Notes: generated by a model not told the origin, from the sequence alone. Shown: positions 19,765 through 29,291, counted from the stretch's first letter. The stretch is DNA of 64,000 nt from Porphyromonadaceae bacterium H1 (GCA_001653155.1 BDEJ01000047.1:25955-89954); one strand, 5' to 3'. Program-made: numbers and translations.

Positions 19765-20262
19765 ATGAAGCGAATGTTTATTTACATAGGCTGCGGTGTG
19801 CGCAAGGTAATTGACTTTTTTTATCCTCCTTTCGAGCGTTACGTATCCTTGCAGTTTTTTCGTTATGCGGTGTGCGGAGTGAGTAACCTCCTATTCGACT
19901 GGATTTTATACTATTTCATTTTCAATTTCGTTTTGCGGCAACAGATGCTTTCCCTGGGTTTCGTAACCCTCAGTTCACACATCGCCACTTTCGTTTTGAA
20001 GTTTCCGATCACTCTTCTCTCCGGCTTCCTGCTTCAAAAGTACGTTACCTTCTCGACTTCCGGAATACGAGGACGGATACAGCTATTTCGCTACCTCTTG
20101 GTTGTCACGGCCAACATCTTGCTGAACTATGCCGGACTGAAATTGCTGGTAAATCAACTCGGCGTCTTCCCTTCGATAGCCAATGCAAGCATTTCTGTTT
20201 TTACAGCGGCTCTCAGTTACGTACTGCAAAAATCCTTTACCTTCAAGCAAATTCAACACTGA
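19765..20262 (+). CDS. GtrA-family membrane protein
   Basis: 165 residues with four predicted membrane segments. The order FRYAVCGVSNLLFDWILYY ... FPITLLSGFLLQKYVTF ... LQKSFTF is the GtrA-like (PF04138) pattern. GtrA proteins are thought to move lipid-linked sugars or partner with glycosyltransferases; no glycosyltransferase is adjacent. The start could also be the ATG three codons later. The next gene, a YbhN-like protein, begins 14 bp downstream, so both membrane proteins are probably co-expressed. Confidence 0.84.
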   Translation: MKRMFIYIGCGVRKVIDFFYPPFERYVSLQFFRYAVCGVSNLLFDWILYYFIFNFVLRQQMLSLGFVTLSSHIATFVLKFPITLLSGFLLQKYVTFSTSGIRGRIQLFRYLLVVTANILLNYAGLKLLVNQLGVFPSIANASISVFTAALSYVLQKSFTFKQIQH

Positions 20263-20276
20263 ATCCGGCAAAAGCG

Positions 20277-21230
20277 ATGTTAAGTCGAGAAAACATATAT
20301 GCAGCTGTAAAATGGTCTTTTGCGATAGCGGCTTACGCTTACTTGGGCTATAAACTCATCAGCCTCGATAATTATGGCGAAATACTGGAGGCTTGGAGGG
20401 CAGTATCGGCCGAAGGGTATGCCTATCTTTTTCCGGTGCTACTGCTGCTACCGGTCAACCTCTACCTGGAGGCTTGGAAATGGAAAAAAATTGTGCAAAA
20501 CGCCGCAAAAATTTCTATATGGGAAGCTCAAAAGGCTGTTCTGGCAGGTATTTGCAGCGGATTTTTCACCCCCTACCGAATCGGTAATTTTGTGGGACGA
20601 ATCCGTTATTTGCCACCGGATATGCACAGCCAAGGTTTTAGTTTCAGTGTCGTGAATGCCTTGACGCAAAATCTGGCAATTTTGCTTTGCGGTATCCCGG
20701 CTTGTGTGATTTTTTTCCCTTTTTTCCGAAATCAAGGCAGGGAAATCGACACGGAAAGTTATCTGCTGGCTTGCATCTTCAGTTTCTTCTTTTTTACAGC
20801 CCTATACCTCTTGATGCCTTACTTAGCCCGAAAAGTCTCGCATCCTAAATTGGAGCGTTTCACCGCTTGTCTGTCGGCTTACACTGTGCAACAGCAAGGT
20901 CTTTTTCTGGTGATTTCCCTATTGAGGTATGCGGTATTTTGCCTCCAGTTCTTGTGTATGCTCTACTTTTTCGATGTACGGCTTAGCTCCGGCGAATCGC
21001 TTCTGGCTATTCCCAGCAATTATCTTTTCGTAACAATTACCCCCTCTTTTGCTTTTTCGGAAGCTGCCTTGCGCGCCTCCTATGCAGTTGCGACTATCGG
21101 AGTATTCTCGGAAAACACCTTGGGAATTGCCATAGCTGGAATTTCCATTTGGTTTATCAACACCGTGCTACCGATGCTTCCGGGAAGCTACTTTTTAACT
21201 CAAAAAAGAGCAGAGAACGCTCATAATTAA
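20277..21230 (+). CDS. YbhN/lysylphosphatidylglycerol-synthase-like transmembrane protein
   Basis: 317 residues with about eight hydrophobic segments and the LPG_synthase_TM (PF03706) feel: LLLPVNLYLEAWKWKKIVQ near 60-78, FFTPYRIGNFVGRIRYL near 98-114, and a late FAFSEAALRASYAVATIG block. This is the flippase/permease module of MprF without the synthase domain; related stand-alone proteins are proposed lipid or glycolipid flippases. The function here is not proven. Confidence 0.75.
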   Translation: MLSRENIYAAVKWSFAIAAYAYLGYKLISLDNYGEILEAWRAVSAEGYAYLFPVLLLLPVNLYLEAWKWKKIVQNAAKISIWEAQKAVLAGICSGFFTPYRIGNFVGRIRYLPPDMHSQGFSFSVVNALTQNLAILLCGIPACVIFFPFFRNQGREIDTESYLLACIFSFFFFTALYLLMPYLARKVSHPKLERFTACLSAYTVQQQGLFLVISLLRYAVFCLQFLCMLYFFDVRLSSGESLLAIPSNYLFVTITPSFAFSEAALRASYAVATIGVFSENTLGIAIAGISIWFINTVLPMLPGSYFLTQKRAENAHN

Positions 21231-21244
21231 AGAAATAAAATCTT

Positions 21245-21820
21245 ATGTTACAGATAGACGATACGATTATCAGCCTTGATTTGCTGGACGAGTGCTTTGT
21301 GTGCGACCTGCTGCATTGCAAAGGAGCCTGTTGCATCGAAGGAGATGCCGGTGCTCCGCTCGAGGAAGCGGAAGTAAAGCTACTGGAAGAGCTGCTTCCT
21401 GTATTGTGGGACGACTTATCGGAAGCATCCAGGCAGGTTATTGAAAAACAAGGAGTTTCATATACGGACGAAGATGGCGATGCCGTAACTTCCATCGTGG
21501 ATGGCCGCGAATGCGTTTTCAGCTATACCGACGAACAAGGCATATGCAAATGTGCTATTGAGAAAGCTTTCCGCGAAGGAAAGACCGACTTCTACAAACC
21601 CATATCCTGTCATCTCTATCCCGTTCGCTTGCAGCAGTACAAGGGCTTTACGGCAGTAAACTACCACCGCTGGTCGCTCTGCCGTTGTGCCGAGCATCTC
21701 GGACAGAAACTGCAAATGCCGGTCTTCCGTTTTTTGAAAGAGCCTCTCCTCCGCCGTTTTGGGAGCGAATGGTACGAACAGCTGGAAATAGCCGCCCTCG
21801 AACTGAAGAAAAAGAACTAA
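21245..21820 (+). CDS. DUF3109 family protein
   Basis: 191 residues, soluble, Cys-rich. CDLLHCKGACCIEGDAGAPL near the N-terminus and later CKCAIEKAF, ISCHLYPVR and HRWSLCRCA give a conserved set of cysteines. This matches DUF3109 (YkgJ/CxxCxxCC-like), proposed to bind a metal or Fe-S centre. Role unknown. It starts 14 bp after the YbhN-like gene. Confidence 0.85.
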   Translation: MLQIDDTIISLDLLDECFVCDLLHCKGACCIEGDAGAPLEEAEVKLLEELLPVLWDDLSEASRQVIEKQGVSYTDEDGDAVTSIVDGRECVFSYTDEQGICKCAIEKAFREGKTDFYKPISCHLYPVRLQQYKGFTAVNYHRWSLCRCAEHLGQKLQMPVFRFLKEPLLRRFGSEWYEQLEIAALELKKKN

Positions 21821-21858
21821 GCCCCTCCCTCTGCTCTTGCTTCGGCATGCGAAGCTGT

Positions 21859-21889
21859 TTTGTCCGTTGCTAATTTTAAACTATCTTTG
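21859..21889 (+). promoter_or_regulatory. Promoter of the M3 peptidase gene
   Basis: TTTG at 21859-21862, a 19-bp spacer, and TATCTTTG at 21882-21889: full consensus, about 45 bp ahead of the ATG. Confidence 0.78.
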
Positions 21890-21933
21890 GGCTCGGAAAA
21901 ACCGTAATAACATAATTTATACGACATCAAACA

Positions 21934-24030
21934 ATGAAAAAAATCTTTTTATTTCTTATGACCACAGGATGCTTACTTTCGTCTTGTTGCCAGGACGAAA
22001 ATCCGTTCTTAAAAGCCTACGATACGGCTTTCGGCGTACCCCCTTTCGACCGGATACGTAACGAACACTACCTGCCCGCTTTCCGCGAAGGTATCAAACA
22101 ACATCAAGCCGAAATACAGGCCATTGCTGAGAATACGGCTAGCCCCGACTTTGCAAATACCATCGAAGCCCTTGAGTATAGCGGAGCGGTATTGGGTCGT
22201 GTCTCCAACGTCTTCTCGGCTTTATATTCCTCGGACTCGAACCCCGAACTCGATTCGATAGCCGAAACGGTATCGCCTCTGATCTCAGAACATAACGATA
22301 ACATCTACCTCAACAAAGCTCTTTTCGAACGGGTAAAGACACTCTACGACAGTGAGGATAAAAACAAGCTTACGGCAGAACAACAACGCACGCTGGAGAA
22401 ACACTATAAAAACTTCATCCGCAGCGGAGCAGCTCTCGATGAAGCACAACAAAAGCGTCTGCGGGAGATCAACCGCGAACTGGGGCTGCTCGAACTAGCA
22501 TTCGGAAAGAACGTGTTAGCTGCCAACAACGCTTATCAGAAGTGGGTTGACAAAGAAGAAGATCTTGCCGGTCTTCCTGAAAACTTCCGGCAAAGTGCCG
22601 CTGAAGCAGCCAAAAAAGCCGGTCAGGAAGGGAAATGGCTTTTCACAACGCAAAAAGCAAGCTTCATTCCCGTACTTCAATACGCACAAAACCGCGAATT
22701 GCGCAAAGAGCTTCTCACGGCCTATAACAACTTGGCTAACAACGACGATGCAAACGACAACAAGGAAAACATCAACAAGATTATGAAGTTACGTGTGGAG
22801 AAAGCCCAGCTACTCGGCTACTCTACTCCGGCGGCTTTCATTTTGGAACCCACCATGGCCAAAACTCCGGAAGCCGTGATGAACTTCCTTAAAGAGCTCT
22901 GGACTCCCTCCTTGGCAAAAGCTCAAGCCGAAGCCAAAGAACTGCAAGCTCTGATGGATCAAGATGTGAAAGGCCAGCAATTGGAGGCTTGGGACTGGTG
23001 GTACTATGCCGAAAAACTTCGTGCAGCGAAGTACGACCTCGACGAAGAAGCCCTCCGTCCCTACTTCAAAATGGAACAGGTGCGTCAAGGTGCTTTTGAT
23101 CTGGCCGGCAAGCTCTGGGGCCTCAAGTTCGAAGCAAACAATACCCTTCCCCGCTACAATCAGGAAGCCGAGGCCTTCGAGGTTAAAGACGCCGACGGAA
23201 GTCTCCTCGGGATTCTCTACACCGACTACTTTCCTCGCGGAGGAAAACGCGCCGGAGCCTGGATGACCAATTTCACCGAACAATACAAAAAGGACGGTGT
23301 AAACTATCGCCCTATAATCGTAAACGTCGGTAACTTCAGTAAGCCTACGGCAGACAAACCTTCGCTCCTGAGCATGGACGAAGTAGAAACCCTCTTCCAC
23401 GAGTTCGGGCATGCACTTCACGGCCTGCTTTCCCAATGCAACTATCCCGGTATATCCGGCACAAGCGTTCCGCGTGACTTTGTGGAATTGCCCTCTCAGT
23501 TGATGGAGAACTGGTGCTTCGAACCCGAAGTGATGAAAACTTACGCCTTCCACTACCAAACGGGCGAAGTAATCCCCGAAGAACTGATAAATAAAATCCA
23601 AAAGACATCCACCTTCAACCAAGGATTTACCCAAGTGGAATACCTATCGGCAGCTCTGCTCGACATGGATTACCACTTGATAGACCGAGTACAAGACATC
23701 GATGTTAGCAGTTTCGAAGCACAATCGATGAGAAATATCGGGATGATGCCACAAATCGTGGTACGCTACCGCAGTACTTATTTCAACCACATCTTCCGTG
23801 GAGGCTATTCGGCCGGATATTACAGCTACAAATGGTCGGAAGTTCTCGACTCGGATGCCTTCCAGGCTTTCAAAGAGACGGGCGACATCTACAATCCGGC
23901 AGTAGCCAAGGCCTATCGAAAAAATATACTTGAAAAAGGAGGCAGTGAAGATCCGATGAAGCTTTACATCGATTTTCGAGGTGCTGAACCCAACAGCGAT
24001 GCCTTGCTGAAAAAAATAGGCTTAAAATAA
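21934..24030 (+). CDS. M3-family peptidyl-dipeptidase (Dcp-like) lipoprotein
   Basis: 698 residues. The N-terminus has a signal peptide with a lipobox (LLSSC, Cys18), so the enzyme is probably a lipid-anchored periplasmic protein. The catalytic HEFGHALHGL motif has H489, E490 and H493; the third zinc ligand is a downstream Glu, in the FVELPSQLMENW block. Dcp-type M3 peptidases release dipeptides from C-termini, fitting a peptide-fermenting lifestyle. Own promoter and strong terminator. Confidence 0.93.
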   Translation: MKKIFLFLMTTGCLLSSCCQDENPFLKAYDTAFGVPPFDRIRNEHYLPAFREGIKQHQAEIQAIAENTASPDFANTIEALEYSGAVLGRVSNVFSALYSSDSNPELDSIAETVSPLISEHNDNIYLNKALFERVKTLYDSEDKNKLTAEQQRTLEKHYKNFIRSGAALDEAQQKRLREINRELGLLELAFGKNVLAANNAYQKWVDKEEDLAGLPENFRQSAAEAAKKAGQEGKWLFTTQKASFIPVLQYAQNRELRKELLTAYNNLANNDDANDNKENINKIMKLRVEKAQLLGYSTPAAFILEPTMAKTPEAVMNFLKELWTPSLAKAQAEAKELQALMDQDVKGQQLEAWDWWYYAEKLRAAKYDLDEEALRPYFKMEQVRQGAFDLAGKLWGLKFEANNTLPRYNQEAEAFEVKDADGSLLGILYTDYFPRGGKRAGAWMTNFTEQYKKDGVNYRPIIVNVGNFSKPTADKPSLLSMDEVETLFHEFGHALHGLLSQCNYPGISGTSVPRDFVELPSQLMENWCFEPEVMKTYAFHYQTGEVIPEELINKIQKTSTFNQGFTQVEYLSAALLDMDYHLIDRVQDIDVSSFEAQSMRNIGMMPQIVVRYRSTYFNHIFRGGYSAGYYSYKWSEVLDSDAFQAFKETGDIYNPAVAKAYRKNILEKGGSEDPMKLYIDFRGAEPNSDALLKKIGLK

Positions 24031-24039
24031 TCAAGAAAC

Positions 24040-24080
24040 AAAAGGCAGGAGCAATCGGATGAAAACAGCTCCTGCCTTTT
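24040..24080 (+). terminator. Intrinsic terminator of the M3 peptidase gene
   Basis: A perfect 13-bp stem (24040-24052 with 24068-24080, AAAAGGCAGGAGC and its complement) with a 15-nt loop, ending in TTTT. It begins 10 bp after the stop. Confidence 0.9.
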
Positions 24081-24102
24081 ACGCATGCACCAGTAACAAA
24101 GA

Positions 24103-25107
24103 ATGAAACAACAAGGCATAATCCGACACTTGACGGCACCGGGGGTTCCTGTTATTTTTTTATTCACTTCGCTGTGCACCGCTCTCTGGTTCCTCCTGTT
24201 CAGACCGGACACAAGCCTTATGCTTTCCGCCAAGGAAATCTCGCCTTTGGCCGGCCTGTTGACAGCTCCCCTACTCGAATCACCTCTTGTTGCAAGCCTG
24301 ATAAGCCTCGCCCTCTGCCTGCTCAACAGCTTCCTGCTATCGCTACTCAATACGAGCTACGGTCTGATACGCATCCGCAGCTTTCTGCCGGTTTTCTGTT
24401 TTCTGCTTTTGATGTCCGTAGCCCAGCAAACACAACTTTTATATGTTGCTCATCTGGCGCTTACTTTGCTTATTCTAACTTTATTCATCTTTCTGAGCAC
24501 CTTTCGCGACCCACGTTCTGTTGAGCAAAACTATCTGGCAGGCTTCCTGTTAGCCTGTTCGGGTATTATATTGCCCTGTTACTTTCTGCTCAGCATCATC
24601 TTCTGGATGGCATCTTTCAACAATCAATCCTTCTCCCTGCGCAACTTTCTTGCCTCTCTTTGCGGTCTACTGACCGTATGCGCTCTGTATTGCGGAGTTA
24701 TCTTCCTGCTGAACAATGGCAACACAGATCTTACCGCTCAGTTGGAGTTTTTCCGTTTTCGTCCCTTCTACATAGCCGAAGAAACTTTGTTTTACGAAAA
24801 GCTATACTATTTCTTCATGATCGCTCTAAGTATCTTGAGTATCGTACAGCTGTATGCCGATTTTAGCAAAAACAGTTCTCAAACTCGCAAGAGTCTCAAT
24901 CTCATCGTAGTGCTGTTACTGGCCTCGATAGCTCTACGCCTACTCTACGGCAGCTGTTTTGCTTCGCTAACGCCACTCAGCAATCTGAGTATAGCCATAT
25001 TGCTGGCTTACGGATTCACGCTGAAGAGCGGAAAATTTCAACAAGTATTGTTTGTTCTTTTTTGTATCGCTAACCTCCTCTTTGCAGCAGGCGCACATTA
25101 CCTATAA
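24103..25107 (+). CDS. Polytopic membrane protein, DUF6427-like
   Basis: 334 residues with nine or ten hydrophobic segments across the whole length and no soluble domain. It resembles the Bacteroidota DUF6427 family in length and layout, but I see no diagnostic motif. It starts 23 bp past the preceding terminator and ends 5 bp before the YqaA-like gene, so the two membrane proteins form a pair. Function unknown. Confidence 0.65.
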   Translation: MKQQGIIRHLTAPGVPVIFLFTSLCTALWFLLFRPDTSLMLSAKEISPLAGLLTAPLLESPLVASLISLALCLLNSFLLSLLNTSYGLIRIRSFLPVFCFLLLMSVAQQTQLLYVAHLALTLLILTLFIFLSTFRDPRSVEQNYLAGFLLACSGIILPCYFLLSIIFWMASFNNQSFSLRNFLASLCGLLTVCALYCGVIFLLNNGNTDLTAQLEFFRFRPFYIAEETLFYEKLYYFFMIALSILSIVQLYADFSKNSSQTRKSLNLIVVLLLASIALRLLYGSCFASLTPLSNLSIAILLAYGFTLKSGKFQQVLFVLFCIANLLFAAGAHYL

Positions 25108-25112
25108 AAACC

Positions 25113-25550
25113 ATGGGGCTCTTCGAACTCGGATACGCAGGATTGTTTTTAGCTTCCTTTCTGGCAGCTACGGTGCTTCCTTTTAGCTCCGAAATCATCT
25201 TTTCGGCCATGGTATTCGGCGGTTTCGACCCTTGGACCTGCGTATTGGTTGCTACCCTTGGGAACTGGTTAGGAGGTATGACTTGCTATGGCTTGGGCAA
25301 ACTCGGTAAACTGGAATGGATCGAGAAATACCTTCGCGTAAAGAAAGAAAAAATCGATGCTTTTATGCTGAAGATACACAAGTACGGCGACTGGTTCGCT
25401 TTTTTTTCCTTTCTACCGGGTATAGGCGATATCATCGCAGTAGCAGCCGGCTTCTTTCGCTGCCGCTGGTGGATTGTTGCCCTTTCGATGGGGTTGGGAA
25501 AATTTCTGCGCTACATCGTATGGATGTATATCAATGGAATTTTTATCTGA
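25113..25550 (+). CDS. YqaA/DedA-type (SNARE-associated fold) membrane protein
   Basis: 145 residues. Three or four membrane segments with the DedA-related pattern: LPFSSEIIFSAMVFGG, the GNWLGGMTCYGLGKLGK block, and FLPGIGDIIAVAAGFFR. YqaA-like proteins are short relatives of the DedA lipid scramblases/flippases. It follows the DUF6427-like gene by 5 bp. Confidence 0.82.
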   Translation: MGLFELGYAGLFLASFLAATVLPFSSEIIFSAMVFGGFDPWTCVLVATLGNWLGGMTCYGLGKLGKLEWIEKYLRVKKEKIDAFMLKIHKYGDWFAFFSFLPGIGDIIAVAAGFFRCRWWIVALSMGLGKFLRYIVWMYINGIFI

Positions 25551-25881
25551 TCAGGTAAGATGCCCAATTTCTTGTCGTTGAATAAGTCCTTTAAAATTAA
25601 CACCATAACTGAAGCTTCCCTGCGACAGCTTACATCATAAGCGGATTTTTTGTCAATCTGCTATTACTGATTTTGATATGGGATGGCCATTGCGTGAATT
25701 TTCATTCAATACCATCAGTCAAAAGACTGCGCAAAGAGAAATAGTGCCCACTACGCCCTCAGAGCTTAGGCCCTCTCAAGTAAGATTCTAACATCAGTAT
25801 TATAGTTTGTCTAAAAGCACTTTGAGGCGTCCTGTTCATATCATTTTGAAAAGTTCTTCTCGCCGGCTACAAAATCTTTTG
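25551..25881. other. Intergenic region before dnaB
   Basis: About 330 bp without a gene. I see no ORF with protein character, no tRNA and no strong hairpin. Only the dnaB promoter at its right end is recognisable. Confidence 0.6.
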
Positions 25882-25889
25882 TAACTTTG
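25882..25889 (+). promoter_or_regulatory. Candidate dnaB promoter (-7 box)
   Basis: TAACTTTG matches TAnnTTTG. It overlaps an in-frame ATG at 25887, which therefore cannot be the start and supports the ATG at 25920. Confidence 0.6.
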
Positions 25890-25919
25890 AAGCCCTTTTT
25901 CAAAAATACAGAGAACGAT

Positions 25920-27452
25920 ATGGCCGAACGCACAAACAGCACGAGAAAAAAAACCGGTATCCCCGCTCCCATCCCGGCAAACGAATACGGGAAACTACCT
26001 CCGCAAGCCCCCGAACTCGAAGAATCGGTATTGGGAGCCTTGATGATTGAAAAGGATGCCTATTCACTGGTTTCGGAGCTCTTGAAACCCGAATGTTTCT
26101 ACAAGCCGGCCAATCAGAAAGTCTACGAGGCCATCATGACCCTCGCCTTGCATCAAGAGCCTATCGACATGCATACCGTAACCGAGCAACTGCGCCGCAA
26201 CGGGACAATAGACGATGCGGGAGGCCCTTATTACATCGCCTTGCTCACTTCGCGCGTTTCTTCGGCGGCACACCTCGAATACCACGCCCGCATCATCCTG
26301 CAAAAACACATGGCACGCGAACTGATTCGCATATCCTCCGAAATACAAAACAAAGCCTTCGACGATAAAACCGATGTGGACGACCTGATGCAGGAGGCCG
26401 AAGGAAAAATTTTCGAAGTATCCCAGCAAAACCTCAAAAAAGATGCTATACAGATAAACCCCGTGATCGAAGACGCCATCAAACGGATGCAGCTGGCCGC
26501 CACCCGGCAGGGTGCGAGCGGAATCCAAAGCGGCTTTCACAGCCTCGACAAGATAACTTCCGGCTGGCAACGCTCCGATCTGGTAATCATAGCCGCACGA
26601 CCGGCTATGGGAAAAACGGCCTTCGTACTGTCTATGGCCAAAAATATGGCAGTGGACTACAACACGCCTGTAGCCGTATTCTCTCTCGAAATGTCGAACG
26701 TACAGCTCGTAAACCGTCTCATTATGAACGTATGCCAACTCGAAGGCGAAAAAATAAAAAACGGACAGCTGAGCGAGTACGAATGGAACAAACTCGACAA
26801 AGACATCACAACTTTACTGGATGCCCCCATCTACATCGACGACACCCCCAGCTTGTCGGTATTCGAGCTACGCAGTAAAGCCCGCCGTCTTGTCAAAGAA
26901 CATCATGTAGAATGTATCATTATCGATTACCTTCAGCTGATGAACGCCAGCGGTATGAACTTCGGCAGTCGCGAACAGGAAGTAAGCATGATCTCGCGCT
27001 CGCTCAAAGGCCTGGCCAAAGAACTGGACATACCCATCATCGCACTTTCTCAGCTCAATCGTGGGGTCGAAGGGCGCAGTGGAATAGAAGGGAAACGCCC
27101 TCAACTGTCCGACTTGCGTGAATCGGGAGCCATCGAACAGGATGCCGACATGGTGTGCTTCATACACCGCCCGGAATACTATAAAATAACCGAAGACGCT
27201 CAAGGCAACTCCCTTATCGGAATAGCAGAAATTATCATTGCCAAGCACCGGAATGGAGCCGTAGGCGACATACAACTCCGCTTCCGCGGACAATACGCTA
27301 AATTTACAAATCGCGAAGACGACGAAGACGAAAGCCCCTTCCAACACTACCGCAGTATCCCCTCGAAGCTCAACGACGAGCCTCCTACCGGCTACCCGGA
27401 AAGTATGCCTTTGGGGCTCGATAACAAGGGATTTCCTCCTTCTCCCTTCTAA
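25920..27452 (+). CDS. dnaB: Replicative DNA helicase DnaB
   Basis: The ring helicase of the replication fork. 510 residues from the ATG at 25920. N-terminal domain (about 25-130) with PQAPELEESVLGALM, linker helix, then the RecA-like domain with Walker A AARPAMGKTAF (K232, T233), the Walker B block IIIDYLQLM, and LSQLNRGVEGR. The acidic/proline tail varies in this family. No intein or insertion. A monocistronic unit. Confidence 0.97.
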   Translation: MAERTNSTRKKTGIPAPIPANEYGKLPPQAPELEESVLGALMIEKDAYSLVSELLKPECFYKPANQKVYEAIMTLALHQEPIDMHTVTEQLRRNGTIDDAGGPYYIALLTSRVSSAAHLEYHARIILQKHMARELIRISSEIQNKAFDDKTDVDDLMQEAEGKIFEVSQQNLKKDAIQINPVIEDAIKRMQLAATRQGASGIQSGFHSLDKITSGWQRSDLVIIAARPAMGKTAFVLSMAKNMAVDYNTPVAVFSLEMSNVQLVNRLIMNVCQLEGEKIKNGQLSEYEWNKLDKDITTLLDAPIYIDDTPSLSVFELRSKARRLVKEHHVECIIIDYLQLMNASGMNFGSREQEVSMISRSLKGLAKELDIPIIALSQLNRGVEGRSGIEGKRPQLSDLRESGAIEQDADMVCFIHRPEYYKITEDAQGNSLIGIAEIIIAKHRNGAVGDIQLRFRGQYAKFTNREDDEDESPFQHYRSIPSKLNDEPPTGYPESMPLGLDNKGFPPSPF

Positions 27453-27582
27453 GAAGCAGGAGAGGTTTCGCTTTTCAAATCATTCCGGTGTTTTGGGGAA
27501 GGGGAAAAACCATTTACAAACTTGCAAAGAATTATTAGACTTTATTAAGTCAAGCAGAACAAGTGAGTTCGAACAATCGCTT

Positions 27583-27590
27583 TATCTTTG
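27583..27590 (+). promoter_or_regulatory. Candidate promoter of the Lys/Cys-rich protein gene
   Basis: TATCTTTG, a perfect -7 box, 45 bp upstream of the ATG; no clear -33 box. Confidence 0.5.
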
Positions 27591-27634
27591 TAATCGAATA
27601 ATTTTTTATATCAAAACAAATTTAAGTAGTAAAA

Positions 27635-27901
27635 ATGAAAAAAGTATTTGTAACGCTCATGGCTTTTGCCATGATATTGGGAAGCGCTAATCTGGTAGCT
27701 CAAGATAAAGAGAAAAAATGCTGCAAGGCGAAAACCGAAGCTTGCGCGGACAAAGAAAAGAAAGAATGTCCCAAAGAAGCTGAGAAAAAAGAGTGCAGCA
27801 AAGGCGAAAAAAAATGCTGTAAAAAAGGTGGTGATAAGAAAGAATGCAGCAAAGGTGAAAAGAAATGCTGCAAGAAGACACAAGAAGAAAACAAGAAATA
27901 A
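27635..27901 (+). CDS. Small exported Lys/Cys-rich repeat protein
   Basis: 88 residues. A signal peptide (about 1-22, ending NLVAQ) precedes a mature part made almost only of Lys, Glu and Cys, with ten cysteines. KKECSKGEKKCCKK occurs twice (51-64 and 68-81), a 17-residue duplication also visible in the DNA, and partial copies precede it. The CC and CxxxxxCC spacing suggests metal binding or disulfide clustering; similar low-complexity exported proteins are scattered in Bacteroidota, but I recognise no characterised family. Own promoter and strong terminator, so it is a real transcription unit. Confidence 0.72.
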   Translation: MKKVFVTLMAFAMILGSANLVAQDKEKKCCKAKTEACADKEKKECPKEAEKKECSKGEKKCCKKGGDKKECSKGEKKCCKKTQEENKK

Positions 27902-27923
27902 CACCTTTCTTGTGAGTTGAACT

Positions 27924-27953
27924 AAAAAAGAGTGTGCATAACACTCTTTTTTT
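27924..27953 (+). terminator. Intrinsic terminator after the Lys/Cys-rich protein gene
   Basis: A perfect 12-bp stem (AAAAAAGAGTGT and complement) with a 5-nt loop, ending in seven T. Confidence 0.88.
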
Positions 27954-27995
27954 AGTAAGCATCGGATCAAAACACAAAATCAATCATTTATAATT

Positions 27996-29291
27996 ATGAA
28001 AACACAATTCTCCCTAATCAAATTATCTATTGTAGCTTTATTACTACCGTTTTTTACAACGCTTCAAGCCCAACTGGTGAAAGTAAGCGTATCTCCCGAA
28101 AACAGCAACTGGCTCTACCGTCCCAATGAAAAAGTAAAATTCAGAATTTCGGTAACCAAAAACAGCATCCCTTTAGAAAACGCCAAGGTTTACTACTCCG
28201 CCGGCCCGGAGATGATGCCGGCCAGCATCAAAGACAGCGTAATTCTCCGAAACGGATTGGGTCTGATAGATGGCGGGCGCCTGAAAGAAGCGGGTTTTCT
28301 GCGCTGTTGGGCTTCAACTTACTACGAAGGTAAAAAATACAGCGGCATGGGTACAGCCGGCTTTGCTCCCGAAGAGATAAAACCCACCGTAAAACAACCG
28401 AATGATTTCAAGGAGTTTTGGGAGAATGCTAAAGCCGAAGCCGCTAAAATTCCGATGGATGCACGCATGAGGCTGCTACCCGAGCGTTGCACGGAGAAAA
28501 GCAACGTGTACGAAGTAAGCATCCAAAACTTCAGATACGGGTCTCGGGTCTACGGCATACTCTGTGTACCCAAAGCTCCCGGAAAATATCCGGCAGTACT
28601 TAAAGTTCCCGGAGCCGGTGTGCGCCCCTATAACGGCGAAATCGCTCAAGCCGACAAAGGAATAATCACGCTTGAAATAGGTATACACGGTATCCCCGTA
28701 ACCATGGCGCCTTCGGTTTACGAAGACATTCGCAACGGCGCTCTGAAGCTTTATCCGACCTACGATTTGGACAATAAAGACCGTTATTACTACAAACGCG
28801 TCTATCTGGGTTGCGTACGCTCCGTAGATTTCCTCTTCAGTCTTCCTGAGTTCGATGGCGAGAATTTGGCTGTTACCGGAGGAAGCCAGGGAGGTGCCTT
28901 ATCCATTGTTACCGCAGCGTTGGACAGTCGGGTAAAAAGCCTTGCCATTTTCTTCCCCGCTATGTGCGACATGACCGGATACCTGCATAAACGTGCCGGA
29001 GGATGGCCTCATCTTTTTAGTGCAAGCAACTTAGCCATCAACAACACAGCACAAAAAATCGAAACCAGTCAATACTACGATGTCGTAAACTTCGCACGCG
29101 AGCTGAAAGTACCCGGTTTCTACTCATGGGGATACAACGACGACACCTGCCCTCCTACTTCAATGTATGCGGCATACAACGTCATAACAGCCCCTAAAAC
29201 GCTTTTCATCGTAGAAGAGACGGGCCATTGGACTTACCCCGAACAAATAACAAAAGCTTGGGATTTCCTATTTAAACAAATCGGGAAGTAA
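27996..29291 (+). CDS. Exported acetylxylan esterase-like alpha/beta hydrolase
   Basis: 431 residues. A signal peptide (about 1-25, ending TLQAQ), then an N-terminal beta domain (about 30-130), then an alpha/beta hydrolase of the AXE1/cephalosporin-C deacetylase type: nucleophile elbow GGSQGG (about 295-300), an acid region YNDDTCPP, and a terminal His in ETGHWTYPEQ. Acts in the periplasm or outside; probably removes acetyl groups from glycans, but the substrate is not shown by context. Its 3' end overlaps mutY tail to tail by 24 bp. Confidence 0.85.
   Translation: MKTQFSLIKLSIVALLLPFFTTLQAQLVKVSVSPENSNWLYRPNEKVKFRISVTKNSIPLENAKVYYSAGPEMMPASIKDSVILRNGLGLIDGGRLKEAGFLRCWASTYYEGKKYSGMGTAGFAPEEIKPTVKQPNDFKEFWENAKAEAAKIPMDARMRLLPERCTEKSNVYEVSIQNFRYGSRVYGILCVPKAPGKYPAVLKVPGAGVRPYNGEIAQADKGIITLEIGIHGIPVTMAPSVYEDIRNGALKLYPTYDLDNKDRYYYKRVYLGCVRSVDFLFSLPEFDGENLAVTGGSQGGALSIVTAALDSRVKSLAIFFPAMCDMTGYLHKRAGGWPHLFSASNLAINNTAQKIETSQYYDVVNFARELKVPGFYSWGYNDDTCPPTSMYAAYNVITAPKTLFIVEETGHWTYPEQITKAWDFLFKQIGK

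Noticed and set aside
22810..23634. 274-codon minus-strand ORF opposite the M3 peptidase
   Set aside because: Shadow of a well-supported peptidase gene with catalytic motif; no family match.
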